Shown here: positions 53,661 through 62,433 of the stretch, piece by piece
How positions within the stretch are numbered: the stretch's first letter is position 1
Layout: each line of letters begins with the position of its first letter
NCBI GenBank assembly: GCA_001556025.1
Contig: LSIB01000007.1
Coordinates: 62,001-126,000, forward strand
Direction of reading: 5' to 3'
DNA: 64,000 nt
Source of the DNA: Rhizobiales bacterium CCH3-A5
Lineage (GTDB): Bacteria > Pseudomonadota > Alphaproteobacteria > Rhizobiales > Beijerinckiaceae
Position numbers and translations under genes: made by a program
Notes under the pieces: model-generated
Databases searched by the model: none
What the model was told of the DNA's origin: nothing
Seen by the model: the letters and a program-made list of their open reading frames with translations, nothing else

Positions 53661-53712
53661 AGCGCATTCTTAGCGCCGTCCTGCTTCGCTGCAAGCGCGA
53701 AGGCTGCGCCTT

Positions 53713-53756
53713 GCCCGCTGGACCTCAGAGGTCCGACCGGATCGGTCCCGGCGGGC
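53713..53756. other. compact multi-stem structure in the spacer
   Basis: An outer stem GCCCGC (53713-53718)/GCGGGC (53751-53756) encloses two hairpins: GGACCT-CAG-AGGTCC at 53720-53734 and GACCG-GAT-CGGTC at 53735-53747. Together they form a potential three-way junction. GGACC can pair instead with a second GGTCC at 53744-53748, giving an alternative fold. The site lies between dnaE2 and the dihydropyrimidinase gene. Confidence 0.45.
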
Positions 53757-53871
53757 GAACCGGCCTGTCTCGGCTGCACCTCGCCAACAGCGGACCTGAA
53801 TGGTCGGCCCGAGATCTGGCACGGGAAATCAGGCAAGCTGCTTTCGTGACCGGTCTCCTTCGATCGAAAAC

Positions 53872-56800
53872 CTAATGGAAATCCCGCGATTTCGGCAGGA
53901 TGCGGACATTGCGCGGGTGGCGTCCGCGCGGAATTTGCGGGTGCAGGATTTCGTCGGCCCGCGTCAGGACGATCTCGGCGCGATGGGTGTCCGACAGGCT
54001 CAGGAGATCGGCGGTCCGGTCGAAGACGCGCTGCGCCATCAGATGCGTAACCCCTTCGGGGCTTTTCTGGACACGGCCTTCGACCAGCAGCAGGCGAGCG
54101 CCCATCACCTCGCGCCGGTAGCGCTCGAACAGCCGCGCCCAGAGCACGACATTGGTGACGCCCGTCTCGTCCTCCAGCGTAATGAAGATCGCCTTGCCGT
54201 TGCCGGGGCGCTGGCGCACCAGCACGATGCCGGCGGTGCGCACGAAGGCGGCGTCGGGCCTGGCGTCGGTCTCCGCGCTGCTCGAAATCCTCTGTGAGCG
54301 GAACAGGGGGCGCAAAAGTCCCATCGGATGACCCTTCAACGAAAGCCGCGCCGTCTGGTAGTCGGCGACGACATGCTCCTGCAGGGCCATGACGGGCAGG
54401 GACGCATCCGGCTCGGTCCCGAGTTCCTGCGCACCGGCCGTGGCAAAAAGCGGCAGGGCCTCGTCATCGGGCAGTCGGCGCACGGCCCAGAGCGCCTCGC
54501 GGCGGTCCAGCCCGATCGAACGGAAGGCGTCGGCATCGGCCAGCAGACGCATGGCGCGGGCGGGAAGGTTCGCACGGCGCATCAGCTCTTCGACGCCGCA
54601 AAATCCCGCACCGCGCGCGGCCTCGATCGCCAGGCCCCATTCCTCGCGAAAGCCGTCGATCTGGCGCAAGCCGAGGCGAAGGGCGAAGGGGGACGGGGAG
54701 GAACCATTCTCCGCGCGTTCCAGCGCATTGTCCCAGCAACTCGCGTTCACATCAATCGCGCGCAACGCGACGCCGCCGTTCTCATGCGCCTCGCGCACGA
54801 TCTGGGCCGGGGCGTAAAACCCCATCGGCTGCGAATTCAGCAGTGCGCAGGCGAAGGCGGCCGGATGGTGCTTCTTCAGCCAGGACGAGACATAGACCAG
54901 CTTGGCGAAGGAGGCGGCGTGGCTCTCGGGGAAGCCGTAGCTGCCGAACCCCTTGATCTGGTCGAAGCAGCGCTGGGCGAAGACGCGCTCATAGCCGCGC
55001 GCGACCATGCGCTCGACCATCAGCTCTTCGTAATTGCCGATGGTGCCGTCATTGCGGAAGGTCGCCATCGCCTTGCGCAGCCCGTTGGCCTCGATATCGC
55101 TGAATTTCGCCGCGACCATGGCGAGCTTCATCGCCTGCTCCTGGAAGAGCGGTACACCCTTTGTCTTGTTGAGGACCGCGAAGAGTTCGTCCTTCTCACC
55201 ATGCTCTGGTGACGGCGAGGGATAGTTCACCTCTTCCAGTCCGGCTCGCCGCCTCAGATAGGGGTGCACCATGTCGCCCTGGATCGGACCCGGCCTGACG
55301 ATCGCGACCTGGATGATGAGATCGTAGAACACGCGCGGCTTCAGGCGCGGCAGCATGTTCATTTGCGCTCGGCTCTCGACCTGGAAGACGCCGAGCGACT
55401 TGCCCTCGCAGAGCATGTCGTAGGTCGCCTCGTCTCCGACAGGGATATCGGCGAGCCCGAGATCCCGGCCCTCATGCGCGCGCAGCAGATCGAAGGCCTT
55501 GCGGATGCAGGTCAGCATGCCGAGCGCCAGCACATCGACCTTCATCAGCTTGAGCGCGTCAATGTCGTCCTTGTCCCATTCGATGAAGGTGCGGTCAGCC
55601 ATGGCGGCCTTGCCGACCGGGACCATCTCGTCGAGCCGGTGGCGGGCCAGCACGAAGCCGCCGACATGCTGCGAGAGATGGCGCGGAAACAGCAGCAGAC
55701 GTTGTGCGAAGCCGACGGCGCGCGCGATCGTCGGATTCGTCGGATCGAGCCCGGCCTGACGGACATGGGCAGCCGCGATTTCGCTGCCCCACGAGCCCCA
55801 TTGCGTGCCCGCGAGCCTGGCGGTGACGTCTTCGGTCAGGCCCAGCGCCTTGCCGATGTCGCGGATGGCGCTGCGCGGCCTGTAGCGGATCACGGTCGCG
55901 GCGATGCCGGCGCGGTGGCGGCCATAGGTTTCGTAGATCCACTGGATCACCTCCTCGCGCCGCTCATGCTCGAAATCGACGTCGATGTCGGGCGGCTCCC
56001 TGCGCTGCGTCGAGATGAAGCGCTCGAACAGCACGTCGCTCTCGGCGGGATCGACCGCCGTGATGCCGAGCACGAAGCAGACCGCGGAGTTTGCGGCCGA
56101 TCCACGCCCCTGGCAGAGAATGCCCCGGTTCTCGGCGAAATCGACGATCTGGCGGATGGTCAGGAAATAGCGCGCATAGTCGAGCTGCGCGATCAGGATG
56201 AGTTCCTTGTCGAGCAGCTTGCGGACCTTGTCGGGCACGCCTTCGGGATAGCGGATCTGCGATCGCCGCCGCACCAGCTCTTCCAGCCAGCCCTGCGGCG
56301 TCCAGCCGGGCGGCACGGGCTCGTCGGGATATTCATATCGAAGCTGGCCGAGATCGAAATCGATGCGGCCGAGCAGATGGCCGATCTCCGCGATCGCCTC
56401 GGGCGCATCGCGGAACAGCCGCTTCATCTCTTGCCCTGACTTGAGATGGCGCTCCGCATTGGCTTCCAGCAGCCGGCCGGCCCGGTCGATGGTGACGCCT
56501 TCGCGGATGCAGGTCAGCAGATCCTGCAGATCGCGCTGTTCGGGAGCATCGTAGAGCACGTCGTTGGTGGCCAGCAGCGGCGTTTGGGTGGCGGCCGCGA
56601 TCGCCTTCAGCCGCGCGAGGCGGCGCCGGTCGTCGCCCTTGCGGTGCATGCTGGCGCCGATCCAGACCGCGCCGGGAGCGGCCTCGGCCAGCCGGGCAAG
56701 CAGCGCCGGCAGGCCGTCGAAACTGCGGCCCGGCATCAGGATCAACAGCAGATCGCGCGTATCCGCCAGCAGATCGTCGAGAAGGAGGACGCAGTCGCCT

Positions 56801-57240
56801 TTGGTGACGCCCTCCTTCAGATTCCCTTTGCTCAGAAGCCGGCAGAGCCGGCCCCAGCCGGTACGGTTGGCCGGGTAGACGACGATGTCGGGCGTGCCGT
56901 CGGCCAAGACGAGCCGGCTGCCGACGACAAGCCTGAACGACGCCACCATCGTCCGGATTTGCCCGGGCGAGAGGTTCAGACCCGCGAAAACCGGGTTTTC
57001 CATCCAGACATGCTCGCCGGGACTGTCGCCCTCCTTCAGTTTCTCGACCGGTTTGAGCCCCTCGCGCAGATCGTTCAGCGCGCTCCAGACCCGCACAACG
57101 CCGGCGACCGTGTTGCGGTCGGCGATGCCGATGCCGGCATGCCCCAGCAAGAGGGCGGTCAGCAGCATGGTGGGGCCAGGCGATGCGCCCCGCAGGAAAG
57201 AGAAATTCGTCGCGGCGACGAGCTCGGCATAGGCGCTCAT
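53872..57240 (-). CDS. dnaE2: error-prone DNA polymerase DnaE2 (ImuC)
   Basis: A 1122-residue C-family DNA polymerase of the DnaE2 type, used in damage-induced mutagenesis. The N-terminal PHP-like domain begins ELVAATNFSFLRGASPG and GIADRNTVAGVVR. The catalytic aspartates of the palm lie in PDIDVDFEHERREEVIQW. Late in the protein an OB-fold region is present (GIVLVRQRPGNGKAIFITLE). The start at 57240 lies 10 bases after the imuB stop. Together with ImuA and ImuB it forms the alphaproteobacterial mutasome. Confidence 0.93.
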   Translation of the reverse strand: MSAYAELVAATNFSFLRGASPGPTMLLTALLLGHAGIGIADRNTVAGVVRVWSALNDLREGLKPVEKLKEGDSPGEHVWMENPVFAGLNLSPGQIRTMVASFRLVVGSRLVLADGTPDIVVYPANRTGWGRLCRLLSKGNLKEGVTKGDCVLLLDDLLADTRDLLLILMPGRSFDGLPALLARLAEAAPGAVWIGASMHRKGDDRRRLARLKAIAAATQTPLLATNDVLYDAPEQRDLQDLLTCIREGVTIDRAGRLLEANAERHLKSGQEMKRLFRDAPEAIAEIGHLLGRIDFDLGQLRYEYPDEPVPPGWTPQGWLEELVRRRSQIRYPEGVPDKVRKLLDKELILIAQLDYARYFLTIRQIVDFAENRGILCQGRGSAANSAVCFVLGITAVDPAESDVLFERFISTQRREPPDIDVDFEHERREEVIQWIYETYGRHRAGIAATVIRYRPRSAIRDIGKALGLTEDVTARLAGTQWGSWGSEIAAAHVRQAGLDPTNPTIARAVGFAQRLLLFPRHLSQHVGGFVLARHRLDEMVPVGKAAMADRTFIEWDKDDIDALKLMKVDVLALGMLTCIRKAFDLLRAHEGRDLGLADIPVGDEATYDMLCEGKSLGVFQVESRAQMNMLPRLKPRVFYDLIIQVAIVRPGPIQGDMVHPYLRRRAGLEEVNYPSPSPEHGEKDELFAVLNKTKGVPLFQEQAMKLAMVAAKFSDIEANGLRKAMATFRNDGTIGNYEELMVERMVARGYERVFAQRCFDQIKGFGSYGFPESHAASFAKLVYVSSWLKKHHPAAFACALLNSQPMGFYAPAQIVREAHENGGVALRAIDVNASCWDNALERAENGSSPSPFALRLGLRQIDGFREEWGLAIEAARGAGFCGVEELMRRANLPARAMRLLADADAFRSIGLDRREALWAVRRLPDDEALPLFATAGAQELGTEPDASLPVMALQEHVVADYQTARLSLKGHPMGLLRPLFRSQRISSSAETDARPDAAFVRTAGIVLVRQRPGNGKAIFITLEDETGVTNVVLWARLFERYRREVMGARLLLVEGRVQKSPEGVTHLMAQRVFDRTADLLSLSDTHRAEIVLTRADEILHPQIPRGRHPRNVRILPKSRDFH

Positions 57241-57250
57241 GACGTGAATC

Positions 57251-58798
57251 TCATGCGAACAGCCCATGCAGGAACCAGCGCGGCGGTCCCTCCTCGCGCT
57301 CGTAGAGACCGGCGCGAAACAGCCAGAAGCGGCGGCCCTGCGCATCCTCAACGCGGTAATAGTCGCGCGTCGGCTCGGAGGGGCCGTCGCGCCACCATTC
57401 CGGCGCGATCCGCTCCGGGCCTTCGGCGCGGGCGATCTCATGCAGGACGCGCCGCCAGCGGAAGCGCAGCGGCGGGCCGTCAGGCACCTGCGCCAGGGTT
57501 TCGATCGGCTGCGGCGGCTCGAAGAGCTGGATAGGGCGAGACGGCGGCCCGTTCGGCTCCGGCGCGGGCCAGGCGACCCTGGCGGCGATCGGCGCCACGG
57601 CAGGAACCGCTTTCGCCTCACGGCGCGGATCATGACTGTCCTGCGCGACGAAGCGCAGCACGCGATCGCGGCCGAACCGGGTGACCAGCCGGTCGACGAG
57701 ATCGGCGACGGCCTCGTCCTCGACGGCGCGGCCGTCGAGGCTGGGCTGATGGACGTTCAGGGGCTCGCAGACGGGCACGGCGAGGCGGACGGCGTCGAAG
57801 CCGAAGCCGGGATCGAGCGGGTCTGCCAGCGCCTCGATCCGTTCGCGATAGAGCCGCAGGATCGCCTTCACGTCCCGCGAGGGCCGGCCGGTCTCGATCA
57901 GGAGCCGCCTGACCGCGCCGTCGCTGCGAAAGAAGCTGATCTCGAAAGCCCGGCCGCCCTCGCCGCGCTGCTCCAGCATGCGGCCTGCGTCCGTGATCAG
58001 CCGCACCACGACCTCTTCCAGCCCCGCCATGTCCAGCAGGGGTTCGGCGAAATGCCGCTCGACCATGCAGGCCGGTGGCGGACGCAACGGCGTGATGCGC
58101 GCATCCTCCCGGCCCAGAGTTCGTCTCAGCCGGACGGCCAGCCCCTCGCCGAAACGGGCCGACAGGGCGCTCGAGGGACGGTCAGTCAGATCGCCCACCG
58201 TCTTCAGCCCGGCGCGGGACAAGGCGAGCACGGTATCGGCGCTTGTCTCCAGCGCGGCGACCGGCAGCGGCGCGATCGCGGACTCGTCGTCGCCCACCGG
58301 GACGATGCCGCCCGCCCCGAAACGCGAGAACGCATGGGCGGCCTCCGGCGTGCCCATGATGGCGGCGCGATGGGCGAGGCCGCCACGGCGCAGATACCCG
58401 GCGATCAATGCCAGAAGCGCCGCCTCGCCGCCGAAGAGATGGGCGCAGCCGGTGATGTCGAGCAGCAGGCCGTGAGGCGGATCGAGCGCGACCAGCGGCG
58501 TGAAGCGGTCGCAGAAAGCGGCGAGCCGATCGATCAGGCGCTCATCGGCGTGGCTGTCCGCCTCGACCGCGACGAGATCGGGGATGCGGGCGCGCGCATC
58601 GGCGAGCGTCAATCCGCGCGTCAGGCCCAGCCGCGCGGCGTTGGCGTCGCAGCCGACGAGGCGCAAGGCGTTGCCTTGCGTCTCGACCACGACCAGCGGC
58701 GGCTCATCCGGCCTGCCGGAACCCTGAACCCTGCGCTCCCGCCGCAGCCGGTCTGTCGGCAGGAAAGGAAACCACAGAGCGAGATAGCGGCGCGGCAT
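57251..58798 (-). CDS. imuB: ImuB, inactive Y-family polymerase-like protein
   Basis: A 515-residue Y-family DNA polymerase relative. The N-terminus MPRRYLALWFPFLPTDRL is conserved in ImuB, but the metal-binding acidic residues of active Y-polymerases are missing, as expected. Its role is as a hub that joins DnaE2 to the beta clamp. The start at 58798 lies 95 bases inside the imuA gene in another frame. The operon is imuA-imuB-dnaE2. Confidence 0.9.
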   Translation of the reverse strand: MPRRYLALWFPFLPTDRLRRERRVQGSGRPDEPPLVVVETQGNALRLVGCDANAARLGLTRGLTLADARARIPDLVAVEADSHADERLIDRLAAFCDRFTPLVALDPPHGLLLDITGCAHLFGGEAALLALIAGYLRRGGLAHRAAIMGTPEAAHAFSRFGAGGIVPVGDDESAIAPLPVAALETSADTVLALSRAGLKTVGDLTDRPSSALSARFGEGLAVRLRRTLGREDARITPLRPPPACMVERHFAEPLLDMAGLEEVVVRLITDAGRMLEQRGEGGRAFEISFFRSDGAVRRLLIETGRPSRDVKAILRLYRERIEALADPLDPGFGFDAVRLAVPVCEPLNVHQPSLDGRAVEDEAVADLVDRLVTRFGRDRVLRFVAQDSHDPRREAKAVPAVAPIAARVAWPAPEPNGPPSRPIQLFEPPQPIETLAQVPDGPPLRFRWRRVLHEIARAEGPERIAPEWWRDGPSEPTRDYYRVEDAQGRRFWLFRAGLYEREEGPPRWFLHGLFA

Positions 58799-59585
58799 CG
58801 GGGGACGTCTCGGTGGATACGGCTCTGGCGGGAAAGATGGACTGCTCCTGGAATCCAGATGGTTCCTGGAAAGCAGATGGTTCCTGGAAGGATTGTCGGT
58901 CACGGTCCCACTCCACACGCCACTCACGCTCAGCGAGGCCGCCGCGGTGGCGCAGCAGCCTGAGACTGAAAGCCGGATTGCCCGGCGCATTGGACTCAAG
59001 CGCCTGCGACGGCAGGGCGGAGACCTGCCAGCGGGTGCGGGCGGCGCTGGCGTCCTGCTTGCTTGAGGCGCGCAACAGCACCGTCATCACGCCCGACGCC
59101 TCCGCCGCCAGCGCCAGCCTCCGGCTCGCCGTCAGATCGAGCAGGCGCGGCTCGCCCCAGGGCTCGATCAGCACCGCCCCCAGCGCCGCGCAGCGCGCAG
59201 CCTCCGCTCCGGCGCGCAGCACGCCTTGCGCATCGCGCGCCCGCACCAGCAGGATGCGCGAGGGATCGAAGCCAAGCTCGACGAGCCCCGGCGGATGCAG
59301 CCGCCCGGTCTCGGCATCGATAAAATCCTGCCGGACCCACAGGATCGGCCGGGTCTGCGCGGCGCGGATCGCCAGCCCCACGGAAAACCCGGTCGCCGCC
59401 GCAAGGTCGACCGTTCCCGCCGCGTAGACCTCGTGAAGGGCCGCGCGCGCGATGCCGCCCCCGAGCGGCGCGTCGAGAGCAGGCAGCCCGAACGTCACCT
59501 GCCCGACGGCGCTGCGCCCAGAGCGCTGCTCGGCCTCGGCAAGGCTGCAGCGCAGATCGGCCAGGAATTGGCTATGTGCAGGCAT
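58704..59585 (-). CDS. imuA: ImuA, RecA-like mutasome protein
   Basis: A 293-residue SOS mutagenesis protein (SulA/RecA-like fold). It starts MPAHSQFLADLRCSLAEAE; family segments are VTFGLPALDAPLGGGIARAALHEV and ILWVRQDF. The core ends near EREWRVEWDRD. A tail of about 65 residues follows, with FQEPSA-FQEPSG-FQEQS repeats, whose coding DNA is partly shared with imuB. The LexA-type box at 59600 indicates damage-induced expression. Confidence 0.9.
   Translation of the reverse strand: MPAHSQFLADLRCSLAEAEQRSGRSAVGQVTFGLPALDAPLGGGIARAALHEVYAAGTVDLAAATGFSVGLAIRAAQTRPILWVRQDFIDAETGRLHPPGLVELGFDPSRILLVRARDAQGVLRAGAEAARCAALGAVLIEPWGEPRLLDLTASRRLALAAEASGVMTVLLRASSKQDASAARTRWQVSALPSQALESNAPGNPAFSLRLLRHRGGLAEREWRVEWDRDRQSFQEPSAFQEPSGFQEQSIFPARAVSTETSPDAAPLSRSVVSFPADRPAAAGAQGSGFRQAG
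58844..58897. repeat. three tandem 18-base units in the imuA tail
   Basis: Units start at 58844, 58862 and 58880, each GYTCCTGGAA followed by a variable half (TCCAGATG, AGCAGATG, GGATTGTC). They encode the FQEPS-type repeat of the ImuA tail. Slippage in such a repeat could change the tail length in whole codons. Confidence 0.8.
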
Positions 59586-59599
59586 GCGGAAAACCTAAT

Positions 59600-59614
59600 G
59601 TTCGCTATATGTTC
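59600..59614 (-). promoter_or_regulatory. SOS (LexA) box of imuA-imuB-dnaE2
   Basis: GTTC-GCTATAT-GTTC (read on the plus strand) is the direct-repeat LexA site known from alphaproteobacteria, GTTC-N7-GTTC. It lies 15 bases before the imuA start, so LexA would block the promoter or early transcription. Confidence 0.85.
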
Positions 59615-59972
59615 TATCTTTATATCTCCTGCTTTCAGAAGGCGAGTCCGCTTTGCAAGCAGCCGCAGAAGAGCTCAATCCGCCAGACACGATCGAGCAG
59701 CCGGGCCGCTCGTGATTTCAGGGTGCTGCTCAGACCGTTGTGGAGCGAGCGGTAGGCCCCCGGACTCCAGAAACGCCAAAGGCTTGGCGGGGCCGTGGCA
59801 TATTGCGGAAACAGGCGAAACCGGCCTCGAGACGTTCGATGAAGACCGGATTTCCACGGCCGTTCAAACGGCCCATCGGCGCTTGTCTCAATGCGCGAGT
59901 CCAGCCAGCCCGCATCGAAGGTGCTGGCCAACTCAGATAAAGCGTGAAAAAATGAACGGAAAATGCGCGCGA
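59615..59972. other. spacer of about 360 bases without a recognised gene
   Basis: Between the imuA promoter and tRNA-Glu. Several frames are open (for example 59635-59931 on the minus strand), but none has a ribosome binding site or a family resemblance. The sequence is less GC-rich than the coding regions around it. It may be a decayed gene or integration scar next to a tRNA. Confidence 0.5.
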
Positions 59973-60047
59973 TGGCGCTCCCATGGGGAATCGAACCCCA
60001 GTTTTCGCCGTGAGAGGGCGACGTCCTGACCGCTAGACGATGGGAGC
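59973..60047 (-). tRNA. tRNA-Glu (CTC)
   Basis: Read on the minus strand, the acceptor stem GCTCCCA (5' end at 60047) pairs with TGGGAGC, and the discriminator base G is followed by an encoded CCA (59973-59975). The anticodon loop CTCTCAC gives anticodon CTC. The T-arm has GGTTCGATTCC and the D-arm CGTCTAGCGGTCAGGACG. All arms pair. Confidence 0.92.
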
Positions 60048-60123
60048 AGCGCGGCAGAGGAGGTCTGTTTAGTCAGCCCGCCGCCGCTCTGCAACTGTTT
60101 TTGCGAGGCGCGGATGCGAAACC

Positions 60124-60153
60124 GGGCCGGACGGCGTGAAGGCCGTCCGGCCC
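60124..60153. terminator. strong hairpin before tRNA-Glu
   Basis: Perfect 12-base arms GGGCCGGACGGC and GCCGTCCGGCCC around the loop GTGAAG. Only a short T-rich stretch follows on the minus strand. Position after the OYE gene and before tRNA-Glu suggests transcription is separated here. Confidence 0.55.
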
Positions 60154-60170
60154 AAAAGAGAAGTCGCCGC

Positions 60171-60289
60171 GAAACTCGCTCTGGTGAGCCGGCTGGCGTG
60201 GCTTTCGAGAACCGGAGCGGAGCGGACTGACGTCCGTGAGCACCGGAAGCGCAGAAAGCCGCGTCAGACGGCCGCCGGAGTAGAGTTTC
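60171..60289. repeat. long palindromic interspersed repeat, copy C
   Basis: The third copy of the element at 16998. Arms GAAACTC (60171-60177) and GAGTTTC (60283-60289) flank the shared core ACCGGAGCGGAGCGGA (60211-60226) and the central CGGAC-TGAC-GTCCG (60223-60236). The right end overlaps the stop codon of the OYE gene. Confidence 0.85.
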
Positions 60290-61397
60290 AGGCAGCCTTG
60301 TCCGTGAGCGCCGGATAGTCGGTGTAACCCCTGGCGTCGCCGCCATAGAAGGTCTCGACCACCGGCGTGTTCAGCGGGGCGTTCGCCTTGAGCCGTTCGA
60401 CGAGATCGGGATTGGCGATGAAGAGCCGACCGAAGGCGATGGCGTCGGCAGCGCCGGTCTCCACGGCCTCGATCGCGAGATCGCGCGTGTAGAGGTTGTT
60501 GGCGATGTAGGCGCCCTTGAACAGCTTGCGCAGCGCGGCGTAGTCGAAGGGCAGGTAGTTGCGGTCGTCGCGCGTCGCGCCCTCGACGACATGGATGAAA
60601 GCGATTCCGGCCTCCGACAGCTTGCCGACGAGATGCTCGAACAGCGCCTGCGGATTTGAGTCGCGGGCGTCGTTGGCCGGGCTCACCGGCGAGAGGCGGA
60701 TGCCGACGCGGCCCTTGCCGAACACCTTCGAGACCGCCTCGACCACCTCGAGCGCAAAACGCACGCGGTTCTCGATCGGGCCGCCATAGGCGTCGGTGCG
60801 CTTGTTGGAATCGTCGCGCAGGAACTGGTCGATCAGATAGCCATGTGCGCCGTGCAGCTCGACGCCGTCAAAGCCCGCAGCCTTGGCGTTTTCGGCGGCC
60901 GCGACGAACTCGCCGATGATGGCGGGGATCTCGTCGAGCGAGAGTTCGCGCGGCGTCGAGACCTCGGCGAAGCCGCTTTCGATATAGGTCTTGGTGTTCG
61001 CCTGCAGCGGCGACGGCGCGACGGGGGCGCCATTACCCGGCTGCAGCGAGACATGGCTGACGCGACCGACATGCCAGAGCTGGGCCGCGATCTTGCCGCC
61101 CTGCGCATGCACCGCATCGGTGATCGCCTTCCAGCCGGCGGTCTGCGCGGCCGAATACATGCCCGGCGTCCAGACATAGCCCTGGCCCTGCTGCGAAACC
61201 TGGGTGCCCTCGGTGATGATCAGGCCCGCGCTGGCGCGCTGGCGGTAGTATTCGACGTTGAGATCGTTGGGCGCATCGCTGCCGCGCGAGGCGCGGTTGC
61301 GCGTCAGCGGGGCCATGACGACGCGGTTCTTCAGCTCGATCTCGCCGATGCGGACCGGGGTGAACAGGGCGGGAAGCGCGCTGTTGTGAGTGCTCAT
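60288..61397 (-). CDS. Old Yellow Enzyme family ene-reductase (NemA-like)
   Basis: A 369-residue FMN-dependent oxidoreductase. Conserved parts are the start LFTPVRIGEIELKNRVVMAP, WHVGRVSH, the substrate-binding pair in GVELHGAHGYLIDQFL (His and His spaced as H-G-A-H), and AYGGPIENRVRF. The last FMN-binding part is DAIAFGRLFIANPDLVERL. It reduces activated double bonds, nitro compounds or N-ethylmaleimide. The start at 61397 has an AAGGATG ribosome binding site. Confidence 0.92.
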   Translation of the reverse strand: MSTHNSALPALFTPVRIGEIELKNRVVMAPLTRNRASRGSDAPNDLNVEYYRQRASAGLIITEGTQVSQQGQGYVWTPGMYSAAQTAGWKAITDAVHAQGGKIAAQLWHVGRVSHVSLQPGNGAPVAPSPLQANTKTYIESGFAEVSTPRELSLDEIPAIIGEFVAAAENAKAAGFDGVELHGAHGYLIDQFLRDDSNKRTDAYGGPIENRVRFALEVVEAVSKVFGKGRVGIRLSPVSPANDARDSNPQALFEHLVGKLSEAGIAFIHVVEGATRDDRNYLPFDYAALRKLFKGAYIANNLYTRDLAIEAVETGAADAIAFGRLFIANPDLVERLKANAPLNTPVVETFYGGDARGYTDYPALTDKAA

Positions 61398-61561
61398 GGA
61401 AACATCCTTCGAAGGCCGAAGCGGCCAGGCATTGAAATCGTGGTCGAGGCGGATCGCCATTCGACAAGGCTCAGATAGGCATGGCAGTCTCGATTGGCAG
61501 GGCGGGTTTCGGCCGAGCCGGCAGGCGTGGAAGGAATGCCTCCTCACAGCCGGGATGGGCG

Positions 61562-62374
61562 ATGAACGATCCTGCCGACAGCGCGACGCGGAGACCATCC
61601 ATCCTCGACGGTCTCGCGATGCGCGGCCGCCATGCGGTGCGCGCGGGCTGGCAGGCCTGCCGGAACACGGCGATCGGCATCGTCTATCCGCCATCCTGCA
61701 TCGCCTGCCAGGCCGCGACCGCGCAGGCGCAGGCGCTCTGCCCGCGCTGCTGGACCGGCATCGGCTTCATCGAGCGGCCCTATTGCGAGAGGCTCGGTAC
61801 GCCGTTTCCGGTCGATCTCGGCTCAGGCCTGCTCTCGCCGGCCGCGCTCGCCGATCCGCCGGTGTTCGGCCGCGCGCGCGCTGTCTGCCGCTTCGACGGG
61901 GCGGCGCGCGAGCTGGTCCACAAGCTGAAATATGGCGACCGCACGGAGCTCGCCCTGACCATGGGCGCGATGATGGCGCAGGCCGGCCGCGAATTGCTGA
62001 CCGACGCCGAGCTGATCGTTCCCGTGCCGCTCCACCGGTTCAGGCTCTGGAGCCGCCGCTTCAACCAGGCGTCGGCGCTGGCTGCCGTACTGGCGCGGCA
62101 GGGCCATGCTTCCCTCGCCCACGACGCCCTTGTCAGGGTCAAGCGCACGCGCCAGCAGGTCGGGCTGACGCGGGCGCAGCGCGCCGACAATCTGCAGGGC
62201 GCGTTTCGGGTTCCACCCTCCGCACGACCGCAACTGGAGGGGCGGCGCGTCCTGCTGGTCGACGACGTGCTGACCACGGGGGCGACCGCCAATGCGGCGG
62301 CCCGCGCGTTGCTGCGCGGTGGCGTGGCAGGCGTCGATATCCTGACCTTCGCCCGGGTCGTGACGGAAACGTGA
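61562..62374 (+). CDS. comF: ComF family protein
   Basis: A 270-residue phosphoribosyltransferase-like protein related to competence factor ComF. Near the N-terminus are four zinc-type cysteines (CIACQA and CPRCW, then YCERLG). The PRPP-binding loop is RRVLLVDDVLTTGATANAAA near the C-terminus. The family signature LVHKLKYGDR follows the zinc region. The function in non-competent bacteria may be DNA uptake-related or general. I used the ATG at 61562; an upstream start at 61481 is possible. Confidence 0.88.
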   Translation: MNDPADSATRRPSILDGLAMRGRHAVRAGWQACRNTAIGIVYPPSCIACQAATAQAQALCPRCWTGIGFIERPYCERLGTPFPVDLGSGLLSPAALADPPVFGRARAVCRFDGAARELVHKLKYGDRTELALTMGAMMAQAGRELLTDAELIVPVPLHRFRLWSRRFNQASALAAVLARQGHASLAHDALVRVKRTRQQVGLTRAQRADNLQGAFRVPPSARPQLEGRRVLLVDDVLTTGATANAAARALLRGGVAGVDILTFARVVTET

Positions 62375-62433
62375 CGGCGCACTATATGCGTGACAGCTCC
62401 ACTCGGCAGAACGCACGAAAAGACGGAACCACC

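Noticed and set aside
53594..53875. 93-codon plus-strand frame in the spacer before the dihydropyrimidinase gene
   Set aside because: No domain; it runs through the stem structures and has no support beyond being open.
58844..58897. Three 18-base units considered as a CRISPR-like array
   Set aside because: The units are contiguous without spacers and lie in coding sequence; no cas genes are present.
59635..59931. 98-codon minus-strand frame before tRNA-Glu
   Set aside because: No recognisable domain and no ribosome binding site; kept only as part of the gene-free spacer.
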